From Sideroxydans sp. (lineage in GTDB: Bacteria > Pseudomonadota > Gammaproteobacteria > Burkholderiales > Gallionellaceae): DNA of 17,291 bases. The notes below the pieces were generated by a model. That model worked only from the letters and a program-made list of their open reading frames with translations, was not told the DNA's origin and searched no databases. Both the position numbers and the translations under genes were made by a program. Below are positions 8,789-17,291 of this stretch, piece after piece (within the stretch, counting starts at the first letter, position 1; the number at the start of each line of letters is the position of its first letter). Location of the stretch: contig JAVBYP010000138.1 of assembly GCA_030823965.1 (NCBI GenBank), positions 1-17,291 on the forward strand, in the 5' to 3' direction.

Positions 8789-9478
8789 ATGGACTACCAG
8801 ATCGCCCCTTCGATTCTCTCTGCTAACTTTGCACGCTTGGGCGAAGAAGTCGACAACGTTCTCGCTTCTGGCGCAGACATCGTGCACTTCGACGTGATGG
8901 ACAACCACTACGTGCCTAACCTGACCATCGGCCCTCTGGTTTGCGAAGCATTGCGCAAGCATGGCGTGACGGCAGACATCGACGTTCACCTGATGGTGAA
9001 GCCGGTTGATCGCATCATCCCTGACTTCGCAAAAGCAGGCGCGACCTACATCACTTTCCACCCAGAAGCTTCCGAGCACATCGACCGCACCATCGGCCTC
9101 ATCAAAGAGTTGGGTTGCAAGGCCGGTCTGGTATTCAACCCAGCGACACCTTTGGACATCTTGGAATACACATTGCCTAAGTTGGACATGGTCCTGTTGA
9201 TGTCTGTGAACCCAGGCTTCGGCGGTCAGAAGTTCATCCCTCACGTATTGGACAAAGCACGCCAAGTGCGCAAGATGATCGACGCGGGTGGCTACAAGTG
9301 TCGTCTGGAGATCGACGGCGGCGTTGGCCCAGCGAACATCAAAGAAGTGGCTGAAGCCGGTGTCGACACCTTCGTGGCTGGCTCTGCAGTGTTCGGCAAG
9401 AAGAACGCCACTGACAAGAACCACTACAACACCATCATCGCTGAGATGCGCGCGGAGTTGGCGAAAGTCGGTAAGTAA
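8789..9478 (+). CDS. rpe: Ribulose-phosphate 3-epimerase
   Basis: 229 residues. Interconverts ribulose 5-phosphate and xylulose 5-phosphate in the pentose phosphate (and Calvin) pathway; cytoplasmic TIM barrel. The sequence has [25 protein letters not shown] (metal His33 and acid/base Asp35), DVHLMV (His67), [14 protein letters not shown] (phosphate grip), EIDGGV (Asp176) and GSAVFG, so the active site is complete. An AAGGA ribosome site precedes the ATG. gph begins 3 bases after its stop, an arrangement that fits making pentose phosphates and then removing 2-phosphoglycolate. No Calvin-cycle genes are seen in the window, so use in CO2 fixation cannot be asserted. Confidence 0.97.
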   Translation: MDYQIAPSILSANFARLGEEVDNVLASGADIVHFDVMDNHYVPNLTIGPLVCEALRKHGVTADIDVHLMVKPVDRIIPDFAKAGATYITFHPEASEHIDRTIGLIKELGCKAGLVFNPATPLDILEYTLPKLDMVLLMSVNPGFGGQKFIPHVLDKARQVRKMIDAGGYKCRLEIDGGVGPANIKEVAEAGVDTFVAGSAVFGKKNATDKNHYNTIIAEMRAELAKVGK

Positions 9479-9481
9479 TCA

Positions 9482-10168
9482 ATGAGCTTCAAGGACTTCC
9501 CACTCCCTGTCGCCGCCATCGTCATCGATCTGGACGGTACGCTACTGCATACCGCGCCAGAGTTGGCGGAATCGGCAAACCGCATGTTGCGCGACATGGG
9601 CCGTGCGCCAGTGTCGCAAGACCTGCTGATGAGCTACATCGGTAATGGCATCCACTGGTTGGTGAAGCGTGCGCTCACGGGCGATATGTATGCCGAGCCG
9701 GATGCCGCACTGTTCGATAAAGCATTGCCAATCTTCGAGAAGCACTACACCGAGTTGGCCTGCGACAGCAAGCCGTTCCAGAATGTGGTGAAGGGCTTGG
9801 ACGCGATGAAGGCCGCTGGTTTCCGCTTGGGATGTATCACCAACAAAGTGATGCGTTACACCGATCCCATCCTCAAGGCTTCCGGCATGGCCCCGTACTT
9901 CGAGATCGTGTTGGCAGGCGACACCTTGCCCGAGAAAAAACCACACCCCATGCCTTTGTTGCATGCGGCGAAGTTCTTCGGCTGTGCTATCGAGCAACTG
10001 CTGTTGGTCGGTGATTCACTCAGCGATGCACAAGCTGCACGTGCTGCGGGTTGCCCCATCATCTGCGTGCCTTATGGTTACAACCACGGCGAGCCTGTCG
10101 AGACGCTGAATGTGGATGCAGTCATACCTGATCTGACCGGCGTATTGCCACTCATCAAACGAGCATAA
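9482..10168 (+). CDS. gph: Phosphoglycolate phosphatase (HAD family)
   Basis: 228 residues. Dephosphorylates 2-phosphoglycolate. HAD motif I is DLDGTLLHT, with nucleophile Asp16 and acid Asp18. Motif II is the Thr of GCITNK, motif III the Lys of LPEKKPHP, and motif IV VGDSLSDAQAARAAG. A helical cap lies between motifs I and II, as in subclass I. The position directly after rpe and before trpE is the usual betaproteobacterial order and supports Gph over other HAD phosphatases. The stop TAA lies 3 bases before the ATG of the trp leader peptide, so ribosomes ending gph could restart on the leader. Confidence 0.93.
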   Translation: MSFKDFPLPVAAIVIDLDGTLLHTAPELAESANRMLRDMGRAPVSQDLLMSYIGNGIHWLVKRALTGDMYAEPDAALFDKALPIFEKHYTELACDSKPFQNVVKGLDAMKAAGFRLGCITNKVMRYTDPILKASGMAPYFEIVLAGDTLPEKKPHPMPLLHAAKFFGCAIEQLLLVGDSLSDAQAARAAGCPIICVPYGYNHGEPVETLNVDAVIPDLTGVLPLIKRA

Positions 10169-10171
10169 AAA

Positions 10172-10213
10172 ATGACACACCGATTCCTAAAGACAACTGA
10201 TTGGCGATGGTGA
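10172..10213 (+). CDS. trpL: trp leader peptide MTHRFLKTTDWRW
   Basis: A 13-codon ORF in the gph-trpE spacer, far too short for routine gene finding. It ends TGG-CGA-TGG-TGA, so two of its last three codons specify tryptophan, the rarest amino acid. It sits 50 bases before trpE, and the Trp codons (10202-10204 and 10208-10210) run into the 5' arm of a hairpin followed by a T-rich tract. This is the layout of a ribosome-mediated trp attenuator sensing charged tRNA-Trp. There is no strong ribosome site; coupling from the gph stop three bases upstream is likely. The call rests on codon content, position and the hairpin together. Confidence 0.85.
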   Translation: MTHRFLKTTDWRW

Positions 10214-10252
10214 ACAGCAACAACTAGTTCGCTATCACCCTCAATTATTTTT
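10203..10252 (+). terminator. trp attenuator: intrinsic terminator before trpE
   Basis: Arms 10203-10215 (GGCGATGGTGAAC) and 10227-10239 (GTTCGCTATCACC) pair at 12 of 13 positions, two of them G-U, with one C-A mismatch and an 11-base loop. ATTATTTTT follows, ending just before the trpE ribosome site AGGAG (10253-10257). The 5' arm contains the second Trp codon and the stop of the leader peptide. When tryptophan is ample the leader is finished quickly, the hairpin forms and transcription stops. A ribosome stalled on a Trp codon would cover the 5' arm and allow transcription of trpE. Confidence 0.8.
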
Positions 10253-10263
10253 AGGAGTCGTTC

Positions 10264-11751
<1,488 letters not shown>

Positions 11752-11766
11752 TCTGCGAGCTCACAC

Positions 11767-12459
11767 ATGAATGCCCAGAACATGAGCCTCAAGCAACGAT
11801 TGCTGGTGGTCGTGGCGGTCGAGCTTCTGTACATGGTGGGTAGCCGACTCGCCATCCACTATTACTCGGCTGAATCCTTCTCGGCGGAGCTGATCCGCAC
11901 CACACTACGCATCGCGACTGCGCTCATCTACTGGCAGCTGATGAAACCACTCATCCTGTCAAAGAAGGCATCTTTCGACACTGTGCGGGTGGCACCCTTG
12001 GGGATCGGCATGTTGGCACTCTTCGCCATTCCGGTGTTGGTCGGCGATTATGGGTTGAGCACATCGCTGGCATTGTTGTTCGCGGTCACCAGCATCCCCG
12101 TGGCGATCAAGGAAGAGTTCCTGTTCCGTGGCATTGTGCAGAACCTATTGGAGAGCAGATACGGACAGATGCGCGCGGTGTTCTATGCCAGCGTCATCTT
12201 CACCGCGTGGCACATCGGTACGTGGGAGCCATCCGTATGGACCTTCGGGCAGATATTCTTCGTGGGTCTGGTGCTAGGTCTGGTCTATATTCGTACGGGA
12301 AGCATCTGGGCCGCCATCTTGTTGCACACCTTGTACGATGCGGTATTCTCCTTCACGCCGCTGATGCGACCACCGCTGGACCAGAACTGGGGATTCGTGC
12401 CATTGGCCGTCGCTGTCGTTGCTGTGTTCTACTGGGCACGAACGAATGTTAGGCGGTGA
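11767..12459 (+). CDS. CPBP-family intramembrane metalloprotease (CAAX protease-like)
   Basis: 230-residue membrane protein with about six hydrophobic segments. All three family motifs are present: EEFLFRG (Glu116-Glu117 and Arg121), FTAWH (Phe145 to His149) and HTLYD (His187 to Asp191; Asn is commoner at the last place). These residues bind the metal in the Rce1/CPBP fold. The natural substrate is unknown; relatives process prenylated proteins or take part in bacteriocin immunity. It starts 15 bases after the trpE stop and may be cotranscribed with trpE, but it has no obvious part in tryptophan synthesis. The first ATG is taken; ATG 11782 is a possible alternative. Confidence 0.9.
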   Translation: MNAQNMSLKQRLLVVVAVELLYMVGSRLAIHYYSAESFSAELIRTTLRIATALIYWQLMKPLILSKKASFDTVRVAPLGIGMLALFAIPVLVGDYGLSTSLALLFAVTSIPVAIKEEFLFRGIVQNLLESRYGQMRAVFYASVIFTAWHIGTWEPSVWTFGQIFFVGLVLGLVYIRTGSIWAAILLHTLYDAVFSFTPLMRPPLDQNWGFVPLAVAVVAVFYWARTNVRR

Positions 12460-12475
12460 ACGCCATACTGCTCGG

Positions 12476-14113
12476 TCACAGCCTGAAGCTGCTCACGACT
12501 GAGCGCATATCAGTCGATAACTGCTCAAGTCGGACCGCCGAGTCGGCCGTTTGTGCCGCTGCAGCATTGTTCTCTTCCACCATCTGAGCGACCTTTTCGA
12601 CATGTGAAGCGATGTTGTTGCTGGCGCGACTCTGTTCTTCCAAAGAAGAAGAGATGTCTGCCACAGCACCTTCGACGGAAGAGACGCCCCCCTTGATCTT
12701 ATTGATCGCATCACCTGCCTCATGAGCCAAGACTGCTGCGTCATCGGCCCGCGTAACAGCACTGTTCATCACTGAGATCGCCGCATTGGTACCAGACTGC
12801 ATGGACTCGATGACGCGCGAGATCTCCTCGGTCGCATTCGAGGTGCGTTCTGCAAGTTTTCTCACTTCATCCGCTACCACCGCGAAACCGCGTCCTTGTT
12901 CTCCCGCACGCGCCGCTTCGATCGCGGCATTCAGTGCTAGCAGATTGGTTTGTTCGGCGACTTCTCGGATGACTTTGATGACTGAGGATATCTGGCCGGA
13001 CTTGTCGCCGAGCGCGCCGATAGAGGTCGATGCTTGTTTGACGGCTTGGGCTAGATCGATCATCGCAGTGGCAGCGTCGGAGATGATCTTACCTCCTTGA
13101 CTTGAACGGCCGCCAGAGTCGACCGAGATATCCCGAGCTTCTTTGGCCCGATCTGCGACATGGGCGATACTGGTCGTAAGTTGTTCTACAGTCGCAGCCA
13201 TGGCAGACGCAGCAGAACTCTGTTCGCCGGAACTCAGTGCCACTTGTTGGGAAGAAACGGCCAGAGATTGTGCAGAGACCGACACCTCGGATGCATTCTT
13301 CTGCAATCGACTCAATGTCTCATGCAGGCTGCTGATCAATTCATCGAATGCAGCTGCCGTCTCGCCGACCTCATCAGAACTACCAAGGCCGATCCGATGT
13401 GTGAAGTCGTGACTATTCTTGATCTCGATCATCCGAGACTGCATGAGCAACAGAGGTCGTGTGACAGAGCGCGAGATCGCAACCGTCAAAATGACGGTCA
13501 GACCAATCGCAAAAGCCAGCACGACGAGCATCAGAGTGACACCGCTCGCAATATGTCGCTTGGCGGTCGCCTCGTCATCACTGACTCGTTGGTTCGCCAG
13601 TTGCACGACTTTATCGATAGCCTTTCGATGTGTCTCATAGTGAATACGCATCTGGGCGATCGCCTTGCTCTTCGCTTCACTGTCCCCACGTTGCAATGCG
13701 GGCATGAACTCATCGAACGCAACACCGTAAAAAGCCACTGCGGGAGCATGCGCTTGGTTCAGCAGCGCATCAGAGAGTTCATTGGAGAGTCCCGCCTTTT
13801 CCCAATAGGTATGCCGAGTGTCGTAATCCGCCTTTAACACTTTCAAGCGATCGATCAGCGCGGCACTTTCATTCCCGCTGCTCGACGCAAGCTGCAGGCT
13901 GACGAGATAAGACTCGATGATGTATTACGGCGGGGGGAGGACGTCGGCCACCAGGTCTTTACCTTGGATGATGTTGTGATAGATCGGCCCGTTGACTTTG
14001 AGCTCATCCAGTGTCTTGAATGACCACAGGCCGTAAACGACAAAGCCCAAAACGACACAAACGATCAGCGCAACGAACCTTTGCCATAATTTCATATTGC
14101 CCAGATTATTCAT
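12476..14113 (-). pseudogene. Methyl-accepting chemotaxis protein interrupted by one in-frame stop
   Basis: Reading from ATG 14113 (GGGAG ribosome site 4 bases upstream of GAGC-ATG) gives TM1 (about 9-30), a periplasmic helical domain, TM2 (about 190-215), HAMP (about 216-270) and a full signalling domain. The conserved tip is [20 protein letters not shown] (about 384-403), and the protein ends SVVSSFRL. Codon 63 (13925-13927) is TAA, in the sequence [18 protein letters not shown]. Many relatives have DILPPPEYIIESYL, so the stop probably replaces GAA by a single G-to-T change. The frame is otherwise open for 545 codons. No ATG soon after the stop would give both membrane spans; a TTG at 13846 is possible but would lose TM1. 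Either a fresh pseudogene or a base-call error. No CheR-binding pentapeptide at the C-terminus. Confidence 0.9.
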
Positions 14114-14172
14114 GCTCACTCCCATATTTTGGATGGCACAGTCCACCATGCCTTATTCACTGGCTGCTTAGG

Positions 14173-14199
14173 GTATCGACAGAAATCAGGATTTATTTA
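14173..14199 (-). promoter_or_regulatory. Sigma-28 (FliA)-type promoter of the chemoreceptor gene
   Basis: On the minus strand TAAATAAA (14192-14199), an 11-base spacer, then GTCGATAC (14173-14180). The enterobacterial sigma-28 consensus is TAAAGTTT-N11-GCCGATAA; the spacing is exact, TAAA is perfect and the -10 matches at six of eight places. It lies about 60 bases before the chemoreceptor start codon, as expected for a late flagellar-class gene. Confidence 0.68.
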
Positions 14200-14282
14200 G
14201 TGAGCAAAAGGAGATTTCCCTACCAATTCGATGTATGTGCTTCAAGAGGGAGCATCCGCTGATGCGCATGGACCCTTATGCA

Positions 14283-14291
14283 TGGGATAAT
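14283..14291 (+). promoter_or_regulatory. Extended -10 promoter element of trpG-trpD
   Basis: TGGGATAAT (TGn plus GATAAT) stands 52 bases before the trpG ATG. No convincing -35. A separate promoter is needed because a gene on the opposite strand separates trpG from trpE. I see no Trp-rich leader peptide in this spacer. Confidence 0.45.
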
Positions 14292-14343
14292 CCGGCACCG
14301 CATAGAAAAGCGCCTAAGGGCACTCGAAAGAACAGGATCCAGC

Positions 14344-14913
14344 ATGCTTTTAATGATCGACAATTACGATTCCTTCACCTACAACCTCGTGCAATATTTC
14401 GCCGAGTTGGGCGCGGATGTGGTCGTGCACCGCAACGACGAGATCACGGTGGAGGATATTGAAAAAATGAATCCGCAGCACCTCGTGGTGTCGCCCGGTC
14501 CGTGTACGCCGAACGAGGCGGGTATCTCGGTCGCTGCCATCAAACACTTCGCGGGCAAGATACCTTTGTTAGGCGTGTGCCTCGGCCATCAGAGTATCGG
14601 CCAAGCCTTCGGCGGCAAGATCATCCACGCCAAGACCTTGATGCACGGCAAGACCTCGCTCATCCATCACAACAGCACCAGCGTGTTCACCGGATTGCCT
14701 AACCCGTTCACCGCCACGCGCTACCACTCATTGGTCATCGAACGCGAGAGCATCCCCGATTGTCTGGAAGTGACTGCATGGACGGACGACGGCGAGATCA
14801 TGGGCGTGCGTCACAAGACGTTGGCGGTGCACGGTGTGCAGTTCCATCCCGAGTCCATCCTCACCGAGCACGGACACGACATGCTGAAGAACTTTCTGGA
14901 AGGGGCGAAATAA
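14344..14913 (+). CDS. trpG: Anthranilate synthase component II, glutamine amidotransferase
   Basis: 189 residues. Supplies ammonia from glutamine to TrpE; in many bacteria the same subunit also serves 4-amino-4-deoxychorismate synthase (PabA). The N-terminus [19 protein letters not shown] is typical. The class I triad is complete: Cys79 in [11 protein letters not shown], and His168 and Glu170 in [14 protein letters not shown] chose ATG 14344 because AGGA (14334-14337) lies 6 bases upstream and the protein then starts at the family position. The frame stays open to 14278, but that extension has no family similarity. trpD begins 2 bases after its stop. Confidence 0.96.
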   Translation: MLLMIDNYDSFTYNLVQYFAELGADVVVHRNDEITVEDIEKMNPQHLVVSPGPCTPNEAGISVAAIKHFAGKIPLLGVCLGHQSIGQAFGGKIIHAKTLMHGKTSLIHHNSTSVFTGLPNPFTATRYHSLVIERESIPDCLEVTAWTDDGEIMGVRHKTLAVHGVQFHPESILTEHGHDMLKNFLEGAK

Positions 14914-14915
14914 TC

Positions 14916-15944
14916 ATGATCACACCACAACAAGCTCTCGTCCGCCTCATCGATCAGCGCGAGATCTTCTACGACGAGATGCTTTCGTTGATGCGCCAGA
15001 TCATGGGCGGTGAAGTGCCGCCCACCATGATCGCTGCCATCTTGGTCGGGCTACGCGTGAAGAAAGAGACCATCGGCGAGATCTCTGCCGCCGCTTTCGT
15101 GATGCGCGAGTTCGCCAGCAAAGTACCGGTCACCAATCGTGAGCATCTGGTGGATACCTGCGGTACCGGAGGTGACACCTCGCATACTTTCAATATTTCG
15201 ACTGCCAGCGCCTTCGTGGCTTCGGCAGCGGGTGCGCGTGTCGCCAAGCATGGTGGTCGTTCGGTGTCTTCAACCTGCGGTTCTGCCGATGTGTTGGAAG
15301 CGCTGGGCGTGAATCTCACGCTCACGCCGGAGCAAGTCGGCCACAGCATCGACCAGATCGGTATCGGCTTCATGTTCGCCCCCAACTTCCACGGTGCGAT
15401 GAAATATGCCGCGCCAGTGCGGCGTGAATTGGGTGTGCGCACCATGTTCAACGTGCTGGGCCCGCTCACCAATCCAGCGGGTGCTGATAACCAAGTGATG
15501 GGCGTGTTCCATCCCGACTTGGTGGGTATCCAAGCGCGCGTGTTGCAACGCCTCGGCAGTCGCCATGTGTTGGTGGTGAACGGCAGTGATGGTCTGGATG
15601 AGATCACCATCAGTGGTGCGACCAACGTCGCCGAGTTGAAAGACGGACAGGTGATCGAATATACCGTCACACCAGAACAATTCGGATTCAAGACAGCCTC
15701 GCTCGATTCCATCAAAGTCGCCAACAAGGAAGAAGCCAAGGTCATGTTGCTCGGCGTGCTGGACAACCAACCAGGGACTGCACGCGACATCGTCCAACTC
15801 AACGCGGGTGCGGCGATCTATGTGGCAGGACTGACAGACTCTTTGGTGAACGGCATCAAGAAAGCGGGCGAGATACTTGCCAGCGGTGCGGCCAAAGCCA
15901 AGTTGGCGCAGCTGGTCGAAGTCAGCAACCAGAGCAAAGCCTAA
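14916..15944 (+). CDS. trpD: Anthranilate phosphoribosyltransferase
   Basis: 342 residues. Transfers phosphoribosyl from PRPP to anthranilate, the second step of the tryptophan pathway. It shows [17 protein letters not shown] (PRPP loop, CGTGGD at 82-87), KHGGRSVSS (111-119; many families have KHGN), [26 protein letters not shown] and [22 protein letters not shown]. The start ATG follows the trpG stop by 2 bases, with AGGGG (14901-14905) upstream. The open frame extends back into trpG to 14760, but family length and the ribosome site support 14916. trpC, the usual next gene in betaproteobacteria, is absent; relA follows instead. Confidence 0.97.
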   Translation: MITPQQALVRLIDQREIFYDEMLSLMRQIMGGEVPPTMIAAILVGLRVKKETIGEISAAAFVMREFASKVPVTNREHLVDTCGTGGDTSHTFNISTASAFVASAAGARVAKHGGRSVSSTCGSADVLEALGVNLTLTPEQVGHSIDQIGIGFMFAPNFHGAMKYAAPVRRELGVRTMFNVLGPLTNPAGADNQVMGVFHPDLVGIQARVLQRLGSRHVLVVNGSDGLDEITISGATNVAELKDGQVIEYTVTPEQFGFKTASLDSIKVANKEEAKVMLLGVLDNQPGTARDIVQLNAGAAIYVAGLTDSLVNGIKKAGEILASGAAKAKLAQLVEVSNQSKA

Positions 15945-15960
15945 GTCAATCTAACGACCT

Positions 15961-17291
15961 GTGGCTTCCGTCCAGCATCCGTTCCCTCCCTTGCTCAGTC
16001 AAGACAGCGCCGATATCGAGCGTTGGCTGCTGGCGCTGAACGACGTCTACGCGCCGGATGAAGTCGCACTCATCCGCAAAGCCTGCGAGTTCGCAGCGCC
16101 GCTGTATCACGACGAGGTGGATGTGACAGGCGCATCGTTGTTGCAACATGCGCTGGGCTCCGCTTCCATCCTCATCGGTCTGCACATGGATCACGAGACC
16201 ATCGCGGCGACTACCTTGCATGCTGTGCCGAATCATCTGCAAGATTGGCGTGAGGTGTTGACGGCGCGCTTTGGCGCTAACGTCACCCGCTTGGTCGCAG
16301 GCATCTCGGATATGGAACGTCTGCGTCACTTCAGCGAAGTGCGCGAGGCCGCGATAGCAGACAAACAAGAGGCTGCGCAGCAGGTGGAAGGGCTGCGCAA
16401 GATGTTGTTGGCGATGGTGGAAGACATCCGCGTCGTGCTCATCAAGCTCGCCGAGCGCACACAGACTTTGCGCAATCTTTCTTCTGCCTGCCCCGAGACA
16501 CAGCTCCACATCGCGCAAGAGACGCGCAGCATCTTTGGGCCGTTGGCGAACCGTCTTGGTGTGTGGCAACTCAAGTGGGAATTGGAAGACCTCTCGCTGC
16601 GTTACCTTGAGCCGACGCTGTACAAGAAGGTCGCCAAGCTGTTGGACGAACGTCGTGTCGATCGTGAGAGATACATCGCCGATTTCGTGGCGCAATTGCA
16701 AACCGCACTGGCCGCACAAGGCATCAAGGCCGAGGTGAACGGACGCCCGAAACACATCCACAGCATCATCAACAAGATGAAGCGCAAGCAGATGGAATTC
16801 AGCGAGCTGTACGATATTCGTGCAGTGCGCATCCAGGTCAAAGACATCGAGAATTGCTACGCCGCACTTTCGGTCGTGCACGAATTGTGGCCTGCCATCC
16901 ACAGCGAGTTCGACGACTACATCGCCAACCCCAAACCGAACGGTTATCAATCATTGCACACAGCCGTCCTCGGTCCGCGCGACCTTGCGGTCGAGGTGCA
17001 GATACGCACGCAGCAGATGCACCACGATTCCGAGTTGGGTGTGGCCGCGCATTGGCGCTACAAAGAGAACAAGCAGAGCGAATCCGGCTTCGACGAGAAG
17101 ATCGCGTGGCTGCGCCAGATCTTGGCGTGGAAGGCGGAGTTGGCGGATAGCGGTGAGATGAAAGAGCAGTTCAAGAACGAATTGCTACAAGACCGCGTGT
17201 ATGTGTTCACACCGCAAGGCAAGGTCATCGATCTGCCCAAGGGCGCGACGCCGGTGGATTTCGCCTACGTGGTGCACACCGACTTGGGGCA
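15961..17291 (+). CDS. relA: RelA-type (p)ppGpp synthetase (3' end beyond window)
   Basis: 443 codons of a protein normally about 740 long. Makes (p)ppGpp from GTP or GDP and ATP when uncharged tRNA reaches the ribosome. The N-terminal hydrolase-like domain is degenerate: where SpoT has an LLHDVVED-like metal site, this has TLHAVPNH. The synthetase domain is intact: GRPKHIHSIINKMKRK, ELYDIRAVRI, YIANPKPNGYQSLHT and EVQIRT (Glu345). EFDD (316-319) is the EXDD signature of single-function synthetases; bifunctional SpoT/Rel has RXKD. A TGS domain begins near 411 (DRVYVFTPQGKVIDLP). The start is taken as GTG 15961, because an in-frame TAA at 15952 closes the frame upstream and no ATG is near; the ribosome site is poor. 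It lies 16 bases after trpD. Confidence 0.94.
   Translation, partial: MASVQHPFPPLLSQDSADIERWLLALNDVYAPDEVALIRKACEFAAPLYHDEVDVTGASLLQHALGSASILIGLHMDHETIAATTLHAVPNHLQDWREVLTARFGANVTRLVAGISDMERLRHFSEVREAAIADKQEAAQQVEGLRKMLLAMVEDIRVVLIKLAERTQTLRNLSSACPETQLHIAQETRSIFGPLANRLGVWQLKWELEDLSLRYLEPTLYKKVAKLLDERRVDRERYIADFVAQLQTALAAQGIKAEVNGRPKHIHSIINKMKRKQMEFSELYDIRAVRIQVKDIENCYAALSVVHELWPAIHSEFDDYIANPKPNGYQSLHTAVLGPRDLAVEVQIRTQQMHHDSELGVAAHWRYKENKQSESGFDEKIAWLRQILAWKAELADSGEMKEQFKNELLQDRVYVFTPQGKVIDLPKGATPVDFAYVVHTDLG

Noticed and set aside
10145..10173. Promoter TTGCCA ... TAAAAA just before the trp leader
   Set aside because: The spacing is 15 bp and the -10 would overlap the leader start codon, leaving no room for a translated leader.
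12452..12464. GGCG-GTGAA-CGCC hairpin as a terminator between the protease and chemoreceptor genes
   Set aside because: Only four base pairs and no T-run on either strand; too weak to call.
12476..13846. Chemoreceptor as an intact 456-residue protein starting at TTG 13846
   Set aside because: It would lack TM1 and half the sensor domain. The same frame continues upstream through the stop into a proper N-terminus with a ribosome site and sigma-28 promoter.
14278..14343. Longer TrpG starting at 14278
   Set aside because: The 22 extra residues have no similarity to TrpG, whereas ATG 14344 has AGGA at ideal spacing. The upstream part overlaps the proposed -10.
14760..14915. N-terminal extension of trpD to 394 residues
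   Set aside because: The extra codons overlap trpG and match no family sequence. ATG 14916 has a ribosome site and gives the normal length.
15946..16950. 334-codon minus-strand frame opposite relA
   Set aside because: The plus strand codes for well-conserved RelA motifs throughout; this frame shows no domain.

Overview
This window looks like the chromosome of a betaproteobacterium, probably near the Gallionellaceae or Nitrosomonadales. That placement is inferred from gene order (apaG-mltA divergent from rpe-gph-trpE, with trpG-trpD nearby), moderately high GC and TAAAAT-type -10 elements. No 16S or other decisive taxonomic marker is present. Nearly all of the window is coding, and no gene-free stretch exceeds about 230 bases.

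Layout. 1-1132 (minus) is a TrpB2-type tryptophan synthase beta chain, cut by the left edge. It is divergent from metH (1295-4981), the B12-dependent methionine synthase; the spacer between them holds promoters, a 10-bp direct repeat and a short palindrome. Next come a small AT-rich GIY-YIG-like ORF, a two-domain FKBP prolyl isomerase, an exported one-domain FKBP, and an overlapping pair made of a nucleotidyltransferase-fold protein and an unlisted 50-residue protein. mltA and apaG face the other way (7111-8693). rpe-gph (8789-10168) lead into trpE (10264-11751), then a CPBP intramembrane protease. A methyl-accepting chemotaxis protein gene (minus, 12476-14113) is split by one in-frame stop. 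trpG-trpD (14344-15944) follow, and a RelA-type (p)ppGpp synthetase begins 16 bases after trpD and runs off the right edge.

How the genes fit together. The main theme is aromatic and amino-acid metabolism and its control: trpE, trpG and trpD carry out the first two steps of tryptophan synthesis, TrpB2 is a second-type beta chain, metH makes methionine, and RelA senses amino-acid starvation. The most informative regulatory element is in the 95-base gph-trpE gap. There a 13-codon leader ORF, MTHRFLKTTDWRW, starts 3 bases after the gph stop and ends in Trp-Arg-Trp-stop. Its Trp codons lie in the 5' arm of a hairpin followed by a U-rich tract, directly before the trpE ribosome binding site. This is a trp attenuator of unusually compact design.

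The trp genes are not contiguous: the CPBP protease and the broken chemoreceptor lie between trpE and trpG, and trpC does not follow trpD. The chemoreceptor keeps a good sigma-28-like flagellar promoter despite its nonsense codon, so the mutation may be recent or a sequence error. I found no rRNA, tRNA, CRISPR array, insertion sequence or clear phage region, and no wholly new multi-gene system. The best candidates for something under-described are the single-hairpin trp attenuator and the nucleotidyltransferase plus small-protein pair.
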